NCBI GenBank assembly: GCA_030453285.1
Contig: JAKDKP010000083.1
Coordinates: 1 to 7,896, forward strand
Reading direction: 5' to 3'
From: Propionibacteriales bacterium
GTDB taxonomy: Bacteria > Actinomycetota > Actinomycetes > Propionibacteriales > Propionibacteriaceae
DNA: 7,896 bases
The position numbers and the translations under genes are program-made. Shown here one piece after another: positions 1 through 6,520 of the stretch. Each line of letters opens with the position of its first letter. Within the stretch, counting starts at the first letter, position 1. The notes beneath the pieces are model-generated. The model searched no databases, had not been told where the DNA came from, and saw nothing but the letters and a program-made list of their open reading frames with translations.

Positions 1-2
1 TC

Positions 3-38
3 GAGTTGCTCGAACAAGCCACCCGCCCGCGCCTCTGA
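3..38 (+). CDS. Possible 3' end of a gene truncated by the window edge
   Basis: The first bases read in frame 3 as ELLEQATRPRL followed by TGA, a plausible charged, helical C-terminus. Only eleven codons are visible, so no family can be named. It would be convergent with the zinc-finger gene whose stop is at 162. The 120 bp between them shows no clear terminator or other gene. It could equally be chance. Confidence 0.2.
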   Translation, partial: ELLEQATRPRL

Positions 39-161
39 GCTCATCGCGCCGGGGTTCGACTCGGTGGCGCTCCTCGCGGCCACGGGGACTTCCGCAATCG
101 AGCGCCGGCTTTTCGCGCGCTCACCACTCGTACGCGATCGCGGCAGGAACAGCCAGGTGCG

Positions 162-605
162 TCAGTCCTCGTCGGAGAAGCGCTCCCAAGCGGACTGGCG
201 CTTCATCGCCAGGGCGTCGCCGATACGCGTCCAGCTCGCGCCGCGCCCTCGAGCCTGGTGCACCCATGCCTTGAGGCTGCCCTCGACCTGGGCACTCACA
301 GCGGCGATCTGCGGCAAGTGGGCCAGCATCTCCTCCAGACTCATGTCATCCCAGGGGCGGATCTGGGGCCGCTCCTCGAACGGGCCTTCTGTGCCGGTAT
401 CGGGCGTCTTCGCGAGGGTCTCGCCGCAGATCGCCACACACTGGTTGCAGATGTAGATGCCGGGTCCGGCGATCACCTTGTCGACCTCATTGTGGCGTTT
501 GCTGCAGAAGGAGCACCTCAGGGGTGCAGCGGGTTGAAGGCCCCGTCCCGCTCGGAAAATCGCCCCGCTCGGAAAATCGGCACGCTCAGCGACACTGCTG
601 GTCAC
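162..605 (-). CDS. Small protein with ClpX-type C4 zinc finger and C-terminal helix-turn-helix
   Basis: From the GTG at 605 the product is 147 residues. It carries a ClpX N-terminal-type zinc-binding domain: CSFC at about residues 31-34, then an 18-residue spacer with the typical AGPGIYIC sequence, and CNQC at about 53-56. There is no AAA+ ATPase domain, so this is not ClpX. An acidic/proline linker is followed by an amphipathic segment and a C-terminal HTH-like stretch (SWTRIGDALAMKRQSAWERF), as in small actinobacterial 'ClpX C4-type zinc finger' proteins of unknown role. In ClpX this domain dimerises and binds substrates or adaptors; DNA or protein binding here is inference. The reading frame stays open upstream to 776, but that extension has no family resemblance. 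GTG 605 has GGAG three bases upstream and is the last ATG/GTG/TTG before the finger. The roughly 30 residues before the first Cys are encoded by the 547-643 repeat, so the true start is uncertain. Confidence 0.8.
   Translation of the reverse strand: MTSSVAERADFPSGAIFRAGRGLQPAAPLRCSFCSKRHNEVDKVIAGPGIYICNQCVAICGETLAKTPDTGTEGPFEERPQIRPWDDMSLEEMLAHLPQIAAVSAQVEGSLKAWVHQARGRGASWTRIGDALAMKRQSAWERFSDED
547..580. repeat. Tandem direct repeat, two 17-bp units
   Basis: Two adjacent 17-bp copies lie at 547-563 and 564-580. They share CCCGCTCGGAAAATCG and differ only in the last base (C or G). They lie within the reading frame just upstream of the zinc-finger codons of the minus-strand gene, and the second copy runs into the left arm of the inverted repeat at 568-643. 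Confidence 0.85.
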
Positions 606-643
606 ATGCTCCGGCAGTGGCGTTGAGCGTGCCGGTTTTCGAG
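568..643. repeat. Large imperfect inverted repeat (about 33-bp arms, 9-bp loop)
   Basis: The left arm 568-601 and the right arm 611-643 are near-perfect reverse complements. The core is GGCACGCTCAGCGACACTGC (579-598) facing GCAGTGGCGTTGAGCGTGCC (614-633), with two mismatches in 20. Pairing continues outward through the CTCGGAAAA / TTTTCGAG ends with one single-base gap and one mismatch. The loop is about 602-610 and contains the proposed GTG start of the zinc-finger gene. As RNA it would form a long stem placing the start codon in the loop. It could be a REP-like mobile palindrome, a bidirectional terminator-like hairpin, or a regulatory structure; the sequence alone does not decide. Confidence 0.8.
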
Positions 644-1111
644 TCCAAGCGGCGCGACCCGCACCCAGCACCAGCGCGCGGAACTCCGGTCTCGATGGGC
701 ACGGCCGCGACCCCTGAGCGTGCCGGGCAGGCCAGCCGCCACCGACTCCCGCCTGTCGCGCGCAGACGAGCGACAAGCGGCAAGTGGCGAGCGAGACCGG
801 GTGGCGTCAAGGGTCGGGCAGGGCCATGACAGCGCCCCTCTTCGCCAGGAAGCAGCTCGAGGCCGACATGGTGTGCACCTTGGGCGACTGGTTGCTCTGC
901 CTGCCCAAGGTCGGTGCTTGACCGAGTTTGGCGGCCTGGTGGTACGGGTACTCGACCTTCGCCACCTCTGATGAGTGGCCGGCTGAGTGGCCCCGACGGC
1001 CTCGATGGCAGCTTGGGAGGTTCCGGCTGTCCCACCACGTGGTCACCCTCTGCACGCCGCTGGCCCCCACTGACCGGTGCGCATGGCTCGATCAGGAGTC
1101 CCAGTTGTTGA
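644..1111. other. Gene-free gap of about 470 bp
   Basis: Several overlapping open frames exist on both strands, but none has a recognisable domain, a good ribosome binding site and sensible composition together. A short plus-strand frame at 826-921 (ATG to TGA, 31 codons, beginning MTAPLFARKQLEAD) reads like protein and could be the remnant of a decayed gene, but I cannot name a family. A 10-bp palindrome ACCACGTGGT lies at 1034-1043. The downstream flank of the sulfatase gene (1060-1111) has only short GATCA/TGATC complementarity and no convincing terminator. Confidence 0.4.
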
Positions 1112-2644
1112 TCATGGTCTGTTCTCAACACGTGTCGCCGCGTACGTCGGCCCGTACCAGTTGTGAGGTGGACGTTTCGTACGGTAGGCGCCTTCGGGAA
1201 GGTCGTCGGTGGTGACGGTCTGCCACCAGAGCAGTTCGGTGACCATCTCCAGCCGCCGCTCGCGGTGCTGCGGGTCGTCGTACAGGTTGATCATCTCCGA
1301 CGGGTCGGCCACCAGGTCGTACAACTCCCCTCGACCATCACCGTGGAACAGCAGCTTCCAGTCTCCCCGGTGCAGCATCCGCGACGATCCCGACTGCGTG
1401 ACGGTGTTCAGTTCGTCAAAGCTCGTGCCCTCGTAGGAGTAGTGCAGCTCCGGCCGTTCCTCGACCCCGTACGCCAGCCCACCGAAGCCACTCTCCCCGT
1501 ACGTGCTGGCGAACGCGAACCTCGCCTCGGCGGAGTCGTCCCCGGTCAGCACGGGCCACAGGCTACGCCCTTGGACCCCCAACGGAATCGACTCACCCAA
1601 CGCCTCGGCAATCGTGGGCAGCAGATCGACCAGAGACACCTTCGCGTGCTCATCGACGGCCGGACCCACGCCACCACCGGCGATCCAGAACGGGATGCGC
1701 ATCAGGGCATCAGGCATCCCGGCTCCCTTGCGCTGCAACCCGTATTCGCCGACGTAGTCCCCGTGGTCGGCCACGAAGATGATCAAGGTGTCCGCGCCCA
1801 AAGTGCGGTGCACGTGACCAACCAGCCGCCGCAGTTGATCATCTATCAACCGCAGCATCGCGCAGTAGGACGCGCGGTATCGACGCCACAGCTCGTCGTA
1901 CCCGGGCCGCTTCTCCTCCACCAGATTGCGCAACCACGCGAAGGCACCACCCTTGGCCAGCGCCGCCTCGGGACCGTGCACCCGGTCAGGCACCTCCTCG
2001 GGATCGAAGAGTGACCAGTACGGCTCCGGCACCTGATACGGATTGTGCGGCTCAGGAAATGAGACCCACAGGAACGTCCCCCGTCCCGAATCCCGCCCAT
2101 CGAGCATCCGGCAGGCGTCGTCGACGATCCGATGGGGATACTGCACCTCCAACCCGAACGGCGTCGCTTCGGTTGACGGGCCGTGGTCAATCGACTCCAA
2201 CCAGTCGGCGAAGGCACGCTGATCGTCGGTCTCGTCGGGCCCGCTGGTGTGCATGTACGGGCCCGACCACTGGTCGAAGTCGTCGGCCGTACGGTACATG
2301 TGCGGTTTGCCCGCGAAGATCGACTGCAGACCCGCAGCGTGCACCACGTCCAACAGATCGTCGCCGCGGATCACCTGACCGTTGGTCGAGTTCTGCCGGA
2401 CACGATCGGCCGACGGATAGCGGCCTGTGAGCAGGCTGGTCCTGGCCGGCACGCACGCCGGCGTCGGGGTGAATCCGTGCACGAATCGCCGCCCGGGCGC
2501 GGCCACCGCATCGCAGAACGGCATCGTGTCCAGGGCGAAGCCCTCGCCGGCAGTGAACCCCTGCCGCTGCTGATCGGTCATGATCAACACAACATTGCGC
2601 ACCTGCCCGGCCCGCTTGGCCGCATCCACCAGTTGTGCCTGCAT
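1112..2644 (-). CDS. Type I (formylglycine-dependent) sulfatase, probably cytoplasmic
   Basis: This is a 510-residue alkaline-phosphatase-superfamily sulfatase that would hydrolyse a sulfate ester (or sulfamate). The N-terminal strand NVVLIMTDQQ (about 17-26) supplies metal-site Asp24. CVPARTSLLTGR starting at Cys64 is the C-X-P-X-R signature whose Cys is oxidised to formylglycine, with Arg68 conserved. GKPHMY (Lys113, His115), PEPHNPY (His200), VADHGD (Asp293-His294) and Lys306 match the other active-site positions. The C-terminal ELYDLVADPSEMINL is the usual subdomain motif. There is no signal peptide, suggesting an intracellular enzyme as for choline sulfatase. The frame is open to an ATG at 2746, but that start has no Shine-Dalgarno and lies upstream of the operator and the likely promoter. 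ATG 2644 has GGGGG seven bases upstream and leaves the usual short N-terminus; ATG 2662 and 2692 are alternatives. The gene is divergent from the GntR regulator. The substrate is unknown, and no formylglycine-generating enzyme is present in the window. Confidence 0.9.
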   Translation of the reverse strand: MQAQLVDAAKRAGQVRNVVLIMTDQQRQGFTAGEGFALDTMPFCDAVAAPGRRFVHGFTPTPACVPARTSLLTGRYPSADRVRQNSTNGQVIRGDDLLDVVHAAGLQSIFAGKPHMYRTADDFDQWSGPYMHTSGPDETDDQRAFADWLESIDHGPSTEATPFGLEVQYPHRIVDDACRMLDGRDSGRGTFLWVSFPEPHNPYQVPEPYWSLFDPEEVPDRVHGPEAALAKGGAFAWLRNLVEEKRPGYDELWRRYRASYCAMLRLIDDQLRRLVGHVHRTLGADTLIIFVADHGDYVGEYGLQRKGAGMPDALMRIPFWIAGGGVGPAVDEHAKVSLVDLLPTIAEALGESIPLGVQGRSLWPVLTGDDSAEARFAFASTYGESGFGGLAYGVEERPELHYSYEGTSFDELNTVTQSGSSRMLHRGDWKLLFHGDGRGELYDLVADPSEMINLYDDPQHRERRLEMVTELLWWQTVTTDDLPEGAYRTKRPPHNWYGPTYAATRVENRP

Positions 2645-2672
2645 CGACGCACCCCCGCTCATCAGGTCACAC

Positions 2673-2678
2673 ACGCTA
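2673..2678 (-). promoter_or_regulatory. Candidate -10 box of the sulfatase gene
   Basis: On the minus strand TAGCGT fits the actinobacterial TANNNT -10 pattern. Transcription would begin near 2666, giving a leader of about 22 nt with GGGGG before ATG 2644. The operator at 2681-2691 lies directly upstream, inside the -35/-10 spacer. No good -35 is visible. A second candidate, TAACAT (2755-2750, minus), is possible. Confidence 0.4.
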
Positions 2679-2680
2679 GC

Positions 2681-2691
2681 TGGTCGCACCA
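2681..2691. promoter_or_regulatory. FadR-type operator palindrome TGGTCGCACCA
   Basis: The 11-bp sequence matches TGGTNNNACCA, the classical half-site arrangement bound by FadR-subfamily GntR repressors. It lies between the sulfatase start and the divergent regulator, 2 bp from a TAGCGT -10 box on the sulfatase strand, where a bound repressor would block transcription. The neighbouring gene encodes a regulator of exactly this subfamily. Function is inferred. Confidence 0.6.
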
Positions 2692-2741
2692 TCGACCGCT
2701 GGGACGAGCCAGGTGGCACCGGGGTCGCCCGATCCGGATCA

Positions 2742-2754
2742 AACATGGGATGTT
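2742..2754. promoter_or_regulatory. Second dyad AACAT-GGG-ATGTT in the divergent promoter
   Basis: A perfect 5-bp inverted repeat with a 3-bp centre overlaps the candidate minus-strand -10 TAACAT (2755-2750) and abuts the plus-strand -10 TAGGTT. It could be an autoregulatory site for the GntR gene. The arms are short, so chance occurrence is possible. Confidence 0.3.
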
Positions 2755-2759
2755 AGGTT
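2754..2759 (+). promoter_or_regulatory. Candidate -10 box for a leaderless GntR transcript
   Basis: TAGGTT fits TANNNT and ends six bases before the ATG at 2766, the distance expected if transcription starts at the start codon. The gene lacks a Shine-Dalgarno sequence, which agrees with leaderless translation. Confidence 0.45.
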
Positions 2760-2765
2760 GATTCA

Positions 2766-3443
2766 ATGCCTGAATCGATCGTCCCGCCGAAACGCACGAG
2801 TGAGCTCGTCGTCGCACGGATGGAGCAGTTGATCAGCGACGGTACGTGGCCCGTGGGCTCGCGCATCCCCGCTGAACCTGAGCTCGTTGCCACGTTCGGC
2901 GTCGGGCGCAACACCATCCGTGAGGCGGCGCGCGCTCTGGAATACTCCGGCATGCTGCAGCCGAGGCGGGGCGATGGCACCTACGTGCGCAGCCGCAACG
3001 CGTTCGCTGCGGCGATGACGCGCAGCGCTTCGGCACACGCGTTGGAACTGCTGCAAGTACGCCGAGCGCTGGAGGCCGAGGCGGCGGCGGCCGCGGCCAC
3101 CGCCGCAAGCCCTCGGGACAAGAAGCGGCTTCGTACGTCGCTGGCTCGCGCAGAGAAGGCCTTGGCCGCGGGCGACATCGAGAGGTACGCCGCCGCCGAC
3201 ATCGAGTTCCACACCGACATCGTTGTGGCGTCGGGCAATCAGCTCTTGCTCGACATCTACGCGGGCGTGGTGGAAGTGATGCACAGCGCGCACGCCACGA
3301 TCGCCCAGTCTTCTGTCGCGGGCGGCGACCATCCGGCGGGCCACCGGGACGTGGTCAGCGCCATCGAGCAAGCGGACCCGTCCGCGGCTCGCCAAGCCGT
3401 CATCGACTACCTGCACGAGGCCGAGGCAGGAGTTCGCCGGTGA
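2766..3443 (+). CDS. GntR-family transcriptional regulator, FadR/FCD subfamily
   Basis: This 225-residue protein is of typical FCD-subfamily length. Residues 8-76 form a winged helix-turn-helix: GSRIPAEPELVATFGVGRNT leads into the recognition helix IREAARALEYSGML, and the wing carries RRGDGTYV. Residues about 90-220 form the all-helical FCD ligand-binding domain. Asp145 and His149 (DIEFH) and His193 (GHRDVV) match metal-ligand positions of the family; the last ligand position looks like Tyr215, with His217 two residues later. It probably represses the divergent sulfatase and its own operon through the TGGTCGCACCA site, with release by a small organic acid or metabolite of the pathway. Its TGA overlaps the GTG of the transporter (GTGA at 3440-3443), indicating co-transcription and translational coupling. 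Confidence 0.93.
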   Translation: MPESIVPPKRTSELVVARMEQLISDGTWPVGSRIPAEPELVATFGVGRNTIREAARALEYSGMLQPRRGDGTYVRSRNAFAAAMTRSASAHALELLQVRRALEAEAAAAAATAASPRDKKRLRTSLARAEKALAAGDIERYAAADIEFHTDIVVASGNQLLLDIYAGVVEVMHSAHATIAQSSVAGGDHPAGHRDVVSAIEQADPSAARQAVIDYLHEAEAGVRR

Positions 3444-4648
3444 CCCGGGACACCGCAGACGTCACCGTACGAACCGATGCCGGATCGCCGATCCACGGTG
3501 TCGCGGCGGTCGTCGCCGCCGTGGGAATCATGCTCGTCGCCGCGAACCTGCGGCCGCCGGTGGTAGCTGTCGGTCCATTGATCGACGTCATCTCAGCCGA
3601 TCTCGGATTCAGCAGCGGAACCGCCGGTCTGCTCACCACCATCCCCGTCCTGTTCTTCGGGTTGTCGGCGCCGTTCGCGGCCCGGCTTGCCGCCCGGTTC
3701 GGCATCGAGCGAACCATCTTGGGGGCCCTGCTGGTCTTGATCGGGGCGATCCTGCTGCGGCTGATCGTGGCGCCGTGGGCATTGCTCCTCGGATCAGCGC
3801 TCCTCGGGATGGCGATCGGTGTCTGCAATGTCGTCCTCCCGTCATTGATCAAACGCGATTTTGCCCACCGCTCCGGACTGATGACCGGCCTCTACTCGAT
3901 GACGCTGTCCGGCGGCGCGGCCGTCGCATCCGGGCTGACGATCCCGATCTACGAGGCCGCCGGCGGCAACTGGCACATCACACTGGCCAGCTGGGTCCTG
4001 CTGACAGTCGTCGCCGTACTCGTGTGGCTTCCGCAGTTGCGCCGGACACACACCGTCCACGCCGGCTCGCTGCCGCGCGCCCTGCGCCGCGATCCGATCG
4101 CGTGGTCGATCACGATCTACATGGGCTCACAGTCGCTGATCTTCTACACGTTCAGTGCGTGGCTGACACCATTTCTCCTGGACCGCGGAAGGACGGCGGC
4201 GTACGCCGGGATGCTGCTCGCGGTTGGTCAGGTCGTGGGCCTCATCCTGTCCTTCCTGGCGCCCATCCTCGCCGGGCGGTTCCGCGACCAACGGGTCATC
4301 GCCTTCGCGTTCCTGGCGGTGTGCGCGATCGGACTGGTGGGCATGGTCACCACTGACCAGTGGACGCCGCTATGGGTATGTGCGGTGTTCGCCGGCCCCG
4401 GCGCGAGCGTCAGCATGGCCTTGCTCTTCATGGTCCTGCGCAGCAACTCGGCTGCCCAGACCGGTCAGGTGTCCGGGATGGCTCAATCGTTTGGTTACGT
4501 GCTCGCTGCTGTTGGGCCGATCCTGATCGGATCGGTACACGACGTGGTCGGCTCGTGGCGGATCGCCATGGCGGTGCTCGCGCTCGCAGTCATCCCGCAG
4601 GGCCTGGCGACCATGCGGGCCGCCAAAGACGTCACGATGCAGCGGTAG
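3440..4648 (+). CDS. MFS transporter, CynX/NimT-like (cyanate transporter family)
   Basis: This 402-residue, strongly hydrophobic protein has about twelve predicted membrane helices. The first is at about 20-40 and ends in ANLRPPVVAVGPLI. The loop after helix 2 reads APFAARLAARFG, and NVVLPSLIKRDF with HRSGLMTGLYS follows; these are hallmarks of the CynX/NimT branch, whose known members move cyanate or 2-nitroimidazole. The substrate of this member cannot be read from sequence. The GTG start overlaps the regulator's stop and has AGGAG seven bases upstream (3428-3432), a strong ribosome binding site. Context suggests uptake of the compound, or a close relative of it, handled by the divergent sulfatase, with the FCD regulator as sensor. 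The 39 bp to the convergent methyltransferase gene shows no clear terminator hairpin. Confidence 0.9.
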   Translation: MTRDTADVTVRTDAGSPIHGVAAVVAAVGIMLVAANLRPPVVAVGPLIDVISADLGFSSGTAGLLTTIPVLFFGLSAPFAARLAARFGIERTILGALLVLIGAILLRLIVAPWALLLGSALLGMAIGVCNVVLPSLIKRDFAHRSGLMTGLYSMTLSGGAAVASGLTIPIYEAAGGNWHITLASWVLLTVVAVLVWLPQLRRTHTVHAGSLPRALRRDPIAWSITIYMGSQSLIFYTFSAWLTPFLLDRGRTAAYAGMLLAVGQVVGLILSFLAPILAGRFRDQRVIAFAFLAVCAIGLVGMVTTDQWTPLWVCAVFAGPGASVSMALLFMVLRSNSAAQTGQVSGMAQSFGYVLAAVGPILIGSVHDVVGSWRIAMAVLALAVIPQGLATMRAAKDVTMQR

Positions 4649-4687
4649 GACCCCGCGGCAGGCCACGAGTGCGGCGTTGACCACGCG

Positions 4688-5479
4688 CTAGCTGATCGCG
4701 CTGTTCGCCGCCGTGACGAGCCAGGTGGCGCCGGGGAGCTGTACCCGTCCGTCGACAAGTTGATCATGCAGATGGGAACGCACCTGCGCCACCAGGCCAG
4801 CCCACCGCGACTCCCCCACCTCTGGCCGCAGGAGCCGTTCGGCACGTGCCCCCCAACCGGTGGCAAGGATGACGGCCAGCCGAGCCTCCACTCCGTCCCG
4901 ACCTGCGCCGTAGTCAAGAGTGAAGTCGAAGGGAATGATCATGATGTCCCGCCAGCCAGCGTCGGTGAGCAGTCCGAGCAACCGATCGGCATCGGCCAGG
5001 GCCATTGGCCCCGGAGCAGTCGGGTCCGGCGTCAGCGCCGATGTGTCAGCGGCGTCCGCCATTCGGGACGTCAGGATGCTGCTGCCGTTGGTGAAACTTG
5101 GATTCTCGGCGAGGCTGCGCCAGCATGCGAAGGTGAGCCGACCGTTCGGGGCGGTTGCTCGGCGAATGTTGGTGAAGGCGGCCGTCGGATCGTCGAAGAA
5201 CATCACTCCGAAGCGCGACACCACGCGGTCGTACGGCGCGCTCGTGGCCAGCTCGGCCGCCTCGGCGTCGGCGACCTCGATCGCCGCCTGCGGCCGCGAG
5301 GCGGCGGCAGCGAGCAGCGTCCCCGATCCACAGCCCACGTCGAGCAGCGACTGGCCGACCCGCAGATCAGCCAACTGCAGGATGGCATCGGTGACCGGGG
5401 CGAACGCCCGGTCGTAGGTCGCCTCATTTGCCACCCATCCAGCCCCGCCGTTCACCCACGCCGACGGCTGCCTGATCAT
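4688..5479 (-). CDS. Class I SAM-dependent methyltransferase with shortened Rossmann core
   Basis: The product is 263 residues. Motif I is LLDVGCGSG (45-53), the SAM-binding glycine loop. YDRVVSRFGVMFFDDP (83-98) and NGRLTFACWRSLAENP (112-127) match a UbiE-like group common in actinobacteria, and the C-terminal LPGATWLVTA is also typical of that group. In relatives as I know them, about 60 residues separate motif I from the VVSRFG block. They include a strand ending in the acidic residue that binds the SAM ribose (GVDIS-like) and the following helix. Here only about 30 residues intervene and that strand-helix unit is missing. The gap maps to residues 59-66, at a GC-rich palindrome. The enzyme may be inactive or altered. 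ATG 5479 has a weak GGGACGG upstream. It lies 81 bp downstream of the hydrolase on the same strand, probably in one transcript. Substrate unknown. Confidence 0.85.
   Translation of the reverse strand: MIRQPSAWVNGGAGWVANEATYDRAFAPVTDAILQLADLRVGQSLLDVGCGSGTLLAAAASRPQAAIEVADAEAAELATSAPYDRVVSRFGVMFFDDPTAAFTNIRRATAPNGRLTFACWRSLAENPSFTNGSSILTSRMADAADTSALTPDPTAPGPMALADADRLLGLLTDAGWRDIMIIPFDFTLDYGAGRDGVEARLAVILATGWGARAERLLRPEVGESRWAGLVAQVRSHLHDQLVDGRVQLPGATWLVTAANSAIS
5283..5305. repeat. GC-rich palindrome within the methyltransferase gene
   Basis: Seven-base arms GCCGCCT (5283-5289) and AGGCGGC (5299-5305) flank a centre containing GCGGCCGC. It coincides with the place where the encoded methyltransferase seems to lack a strand-helix unit, so it may mark a deletion junction. 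In DNA this GC-rich it may also be chance. Confidence 0.45.
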
Positions 5480-5560
5480 GCGACGACCGTCCCACGCTGC
5501 ACCGAAACACAGTCCGGCACAGTTGGCGATCCCTCACCGCTGCCCCGGCTCGTCATCGGA

Positions 5561-6484
5561 TCAAGCCTCCCGGGAGCCCGCGACACCGAGGCTGCTCGCT
5601 CGCTCAACCGTGGCAACGAACGACGTGATGGCATCGGCAAGGTCGTCCGGCGCCTCCTCGGCCATGTGGTGGCCGGATTCGATCCTGTGCCCTTGCAGGT
5701 GATCTGCCCACCCGCGCCAGATCGCCAGTGGATCTCCGTACAGATCCTCAAGATCATCTCGACCGGACCACAACACCATCACCGGCATGGCAAGCCGTTG
5801 GCCGGCTTCATGATCAGCTCGCTCCTGATCAGCATCGACGCCCAACCCCGCCCGGTAGTCCTCCAGCATGGCTCGGACAACGTCGGGGTTGCGCATTGCA
5901 GCACGGAACTCGTCGTGATTCTCCTGTCCCATCGTCGCCGGATCGCCGTGGTACCAGCGGTCCGGGTCTGCGTTGATCACCCGTTCGGGAATGTCGGGTT
6001 GAGCAAAGAAGAACCAGTGCCACCAGGTGGTCGCAAATCTCGCACCCGCCCGCGCCAGATGTTCGCTGATCGGGATGCAGTCCAGCAGTGTCAGGGCGCT
6101 CACGCGCTCGGGATGATCAAGAGCGAGCCTGAGTGCGACGTAGCTGCCACGGTCGTGCCCCACCAGCGCGAAGTGTTCGTGCCCGAGGTGTTGCATCAGG
6201 GCCACCATGTCTCCGGCGACCGCACGCTTGCTGTGCACGGCATGGTCCGGCGTCGGCGGCGGGCCGACGGATCTGCCGTAGCCGCGCAGGTCCGCGCACA
6301 CGACGGTGAACCCGGCCCGTACGAGCAACGGAGCAACGCGATGCCAGGTGGAGGAGGTACGCGGATGGCCGTGCAGCAGGAGCACGGCCGGACCCGATCC
6401 CCCGTGCCGAGCGAAGATCCGTGCCTCTCCGACGTCGAGCGTCACTTCGCTGAATCCTTCGAACACGAGGCGGAGTCTAGCCAT
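5561..6484 (-). CDS. Alpha/beta hydrolase, haloacetate (fluoroacetate) dehalogenase-like
   Basis: This 307-residue alpha/beta hydrolase contains HGHP at 39-42 (oxyanion region), nucleophile Asp111 in GHDRGS, and catalytic His272 in ESGHHMAEE. Other parts match the fluoroacetate dehalogenase active site as I recall it: Asp135 in LLDCIP as the acid, His156-Trp157 (WWHWFFFAQP) and Tyr210 (EDYRAG) as the halide pocket, and Arg112 as one carboxylate-binding arginine. The second carboxylate-binding arginine, expected four residues after the nucleophile, is Tyr115 here. Asp rather than Ser as nucleophile argues for dehalogenase- or epoxide-hydrolase-type chemistry. With one arginine missing, the substrate may not be a small haloacid. 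No signal peptide. ATG 6484 is preferred because the family N-terminus (FEGF then RIFAR-GG) follows; the Shine-Dalgarno is weak. It is likely the first gene of a two-gene unit with the methyltransferase and is divergent from the aldo/keto reductase. Confidence 0.88.
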   Translation of the reverse strand: MARLRLVFEGFSEVTLDVGEARIFARHGGSGPAVLLLHGHPRTSSTWHRVAPLLVRAGFTVVCADLRGYGRSVGPPPTPDHAVHSKRAVAGDMVALMQHLGHEHFALVGHDRGSYVALRLALDHPERVSALTLLDCIPISEHLARAGARFATTWWHWFFFAQPDIPERVINADPDRWYHGDPATMGQENHDEFRAAMRNPDVVRAMLEDYRAGLGVDADQERADHEAGQRLAMPVMVLWSGRDDLEDLYGDPLAIWRGWADHLQGHRIESGHHMAEEAPDDLADAITSFVATVERASSLGVAGSREA

Positions 6485-6520
6485 CCCCGACGGGAGACCG
6501 ACCGGCCCGCTCGCCCGCGA

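Noticed and set aside
53..75. Sequence GTTCGACTCGGTGGCGCTCC, loosely like the 3' part of the tRNA-Thr and possibly an attachment-site copy
   Set aside because: The similarity needs gaps, no T-arm stem forms, and there is no integrase or exact direct repeat. Probably chance.
606..776. N-terminal extension of the zinc-finger protein to an ATG at 776
   Set aside because: The added residues are Arg/Pro/Gly-rich, match nothing in the family and run through the repeat. GTG 605 is the nearer usable start.
1163..2014. A 283-codon plus-strand frame antisense to the sulfatase
   Set aside because: It has no recognisable domain and lies entirely opposite conserved sulfatase motifs; a composition artefact.
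2645..2746. Sulfatase start at the ATG at 2746
   Set aside because: There is no Shine-Dalgarno. The nearest -10 would start transcription within or after this codon, and the operator would fall inside the gene. ATG 2644 has a GGGGG site and the usual family N-terminus.
4649..4687. Possible bidirectional terminator between the convergent transporter and methyltransferase genes
   Set aside because: Only 4-bp complementarity is visible and there is no T-tract on either strand, so it is not supported.
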